64,000 bases of DNA from a bacterium (GTDB taxonomy: Bacteria > Desulfobacterota > Binatia > HRBIN30 > CADEER01). The stretch lies in contig JAHBUY010000001.1 in the NCBI GenBank assembly GCA_019637795.1, forward strand, positions 951,001 through 1,015,000, given 5' to 3'. Positions within the stretch are counted from its first letter, which is position 1, and each line of letters opens with the position of its first letter. The translations under genes and the position numbers were made by a program. Of this stretch, positions 62,429 through 64,000 are shown in pieces. Under the pieces are notes generated by a model. The model worked only from the letters and a program-made list of their open reading frames with translations, was not told the DNA's origin and ran no database searches.

Positions 62429-62583
62429 AGATCCCGGCGGGCGCAACGCGGCCGTGACCGCCGCCGCGACGCCGCGGACGCGTCCGGGACGCGTCGCGCG
62501 GACCGGCCACCGATTCGCGTCGGGGCCGCGGAGCCGCGATCTCGCAGGTGCACGGCGGCCCGCCCGGTGCTACAACGCCGCGC

Positions 62584-63558
62584 GTGCGGATCCTCGTTCT
62601 GCTGCTGGCTGGGCTCATGGGCTGCGGCGGGCTGGCGCCGAGCGCGCCGGGCGTGCCGGCGAGCGCGGTGGTGGCGACCCTGCCGGTGGGCGACGCGCCG
62701 ACGCTGCTGGCCGCCTCGCCCGACGGCCGCCGCCTCTACGCCGCCTCGAACGGCTCGATCACGGTCATCGACGCCGCCAGCAACACGGTGGTGACGTCGC
62801 TGAAGGACGATCCCAACAGCACCGGCATCGCCGTGGCGCCGGACGGCGCGCACGTCTACGTCACCCACCTGTTCTCGATCGACCTGACGGTGATCGACAC
62901 CGCCACCGACACCATCGGCAAGCCGGTCGTGATGTTCCTCTCCCGTCTGCGCGGCGGCTTCGGCCGCCTGGCGGTGGCGTCCGACAACCGCACCGTCTAT
63001 CTCGCCAACACGGCGAACCAGGCGTTCGCGATCATCGACCTCGGCGGTGGGCCCGGGAGCCTCCTCAAGCCGACCGTGTGGCCGGTCGACGTCGCCATCG
63101 CCGCCGACGGCCGCACCGTGTACGGCGCCGGGTGCAAGCGGATCTGCACCCCCGGCTTCGTCCAGCTCTACGACGTGGCGACGCAGCGCTTCACCGGCGA
63201 GATCCGCGTCGACGGCAACCCCTACCGCATCGTCCTGTCGCCCGACGGCGCCGCCGCCTACGTCGCCAACCTCACCGGCCCCAGCGTCTCGTTCGTCGAC
63301 CTCGCCAGCCGCGCGACGACGACCACCGTCGCCGTGCCGCCGCAGCCGACCGGCATGGGGATCAGCCCCGACGGCCGCACCCTGTACGTCGCCAGCCAGA
63401 CCGCCGGCACGCTCAGCGTGCTCGACGTCGCCAGCGCCTCGGTGCGCGGCCAGCTCCCGGTGTACCAGGCGCGCGACGTGGCGGTCAGCCCCGACGGCCG
63501 CCACGTCTACGTCTCGTCGGCCGACAAGGTCCTCGTCCTCGACGCCAGCCAGCTCTGA
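62584..63558 (+). CDS. Beta-propeller lipoprotein (YncE/YVTN-repeat type)
   Basis: The protein is 324 residues from a GTG at 62584, with a lipoprotein signal (LVLLLAGLMGC). About seven propeller strands of the type SPDGRRLYAASNGSITVID and APDGAHVYVTH are visible, as in YVTN/YncE-like proteins. These act as surface or periplasmic binding scaffolds; no enzymatic residues can be named. A Cys pair (GCKRIC) sits in the fourth blade. Confidence 0.85.
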   Translation: MRILVLLLAGLMGCGGLAPSAPGVPASAVVATLPVGDAPTLLAASPDGRRLYAASNGSITVIDAASNTVVTSLKDDPNSTGIAVAPDGAHVYVTHLFSIDLTVIDTATDTIGKPVVMFLSRLRGGFGRLAVASDNRTVYLANTANQAFAIIDLGGGPGSLLKPTVWPVDVAIAADGRTVYGAGCKRICTPGFVQLYDVATQRFTGEIRVDGNPYRIVLSPDGAAAYVANLTGPSVSFVDLASRATTTTVAVPPQPTGMGISPDGRTLYVASQTAGTLSVLDVASASVRGQLPVYQARDVAVSPDGRHVYVSSADKVLVLDASQL

Positions 63559-63624
63559 GCCATCGCCGCAGCGCGGCTGTCGAATGCGCCGGTCCCCGCG
63601 GCTATGGTGCGCTCGGCGAGAGCG

Positions 63625-64000
63625 ATGCCAGTGACCTGCGCCACGTGCGGCCAAGCGAACCGTTCCGGCGCGCGCTTCTGCGACAACTGCGGCGCGGCGC
63701 TGGGGACCGCCGCGGACGCCACGGTGGCGCGCAAGGTGGTGACGATCGTGTTCGCCGACCTGGTCGGCTCGACGGCGCTGCACGAGCGCCTCGACGCCGA
63801 GTCGGCGCGCGCCGTGATGGACCGCTACTACCAGGCCCTCCACCGTGTCGTCGCGGCGCACGGCGGCACGGTGGTGAAGCTGCTCGGCGATGGCGTCATG
63901 GCGGCTTTCGGCGTGCCGCGGGTGGCCGAGGACGACGCCCTGCGCGCGGTGCGCGCGGCGGCGGCGATGGTCGACGCCGTGCGGGCGCTCGGCGCGCCGG
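63625..64000 (+). CDS. Zinc-ribbon class III adenylate/guanylate cyclase (partial, 3' end outside window)
   Basis: The first ~125 codons are present. A zinc ribbon (CATCGQANRSGARFCDNCG) precedes a cyclase domain with VFADLVGST (first metal Asp) and VVKLLGDGVMAAF (substrate-selecting Lys and second Asp), both intact. Proteins with this start usually continue with an AAA-type ATPase and TPR-like repeats. ATG at 63625 was chosen; an in-frame ATG at 63604 would add seven residues. Confidence 0.88.
   Translation, partial: MPVTCATCGQANRSGARFCDNCGAALGTAADATVARKVVTIVFADLVGSTALHERLDAESARAVMDRYYQALHRVVAAHGGTVVKLLGDGVMAAFGVPRVAEDDALRAVRAAAAMVDAVRALGAP

Noticed and set aside
1..64000. tRNA or rRNA genes
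   Set aside because: No cloverleaf-type T-arm motif in a plausible setting and no rRNA-like stretch was seen on either strand; a dedicated search would be needed to exclude a tRNA.

Overview
This is a very GC-rich, gene-dense bacterial window of about 50 protein genes with no rRNA, tRNA or CRISPR array recognised. Several secreted proteins carry dockerin-like GDCNGDG repeats, Thr/Pro or Ser/Ala/Thr linkers and a DUF4215-type Cys-rich motif. Together with several class III nucleotide cyclases and a large 7TMR histidine kinase, this suggests a free-living environmental bacterium of the broad deltaproteobacterial kind (Binatia/Desulfobacterota or Myxococcota-like). That placement is inference from gene style; no marker gene fixes it.

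Layout. 1-315 is the 3' end of a regulatory ATPase/cyclase-type gene. 755-4440 (minus) is a probable stress cluster: an ECF41/SigJ-type sigma factor, an SDR, an NmrA-like SDR and a cupin-cyclase fusion, with a palindromic MITE-like element just upstream of the sigma gene. 4773-9795 holds a secreted cupin, a dockerin-like protein, a MAPEG protein translationally coupled to a nucleotide cyclase, and an asparagine-synthase-like protein. 9902-21308 is rich in exported hydrolases and surface proteins: a serine-protease/S1-P1-nuclease fusion, a dockerin/linker protein, an alpha/beta hydrolase, a GH84 lipoprotein, a deoxyhypusine-synthase-like enzyme and a large Cys-rich ice-binding-like protein. 21625-30186 has glutaminyl cyclase, NfeD-like, MurJ, an SDR, pyrophosphatase, a membrane MutS homologue and a polytopic membrane protein. 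30574-40677 has a GH4 glycosidase, a TMTC-like TPR protein, DUF3467, an amino-acid permease, a TPR-peptidase, and a PuuA/PuuD/SDR polyamine-type cluster. 41565-49419 has FluC/CrcB with DUF190, a P450, an acyl-CoA carboxylase pair and an SDR. 50349-57524 has two tandem paralogous secreted repeat proteins followed by a coupled histidine kinase and response-regulator/cyclase. 57618-64000 has a tandem-repeat dockerin protein, a GH4 gene fragment, a penicillin-acylase-family enzyme, a BrnT/BrnA toxin-antitoxin pair with a frameshifted toxin, a beta-propeller lipoprotein and the start of a zinc-ribbon cyclase.

The least expected structure is intergenic. There are two ~160-bp long-hairpin elements bounded by CTAG, three palindromes built of CACGGAG-type heptads, and one palindrome built of CACGGATG-type units. 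At 40674-41032 a CTAG hairpin and a heptad palindrome abut and share one CTAG, which suggests successive insertion into that tetranucleotide. These elements supply a stop codon, a C-terminal tail and start-region DNA to neighbouring genes. Other genome-decay traces are a 279-bp GH4 copy about 28 kb from its full-length relative, an IS91-type transposase scrap, and an epimerase N-terminal scrap. A near-identical 30-bp palindromic motif lies upstream of both 50349 and 57618, bracketing the kinase/repeat-protein block.
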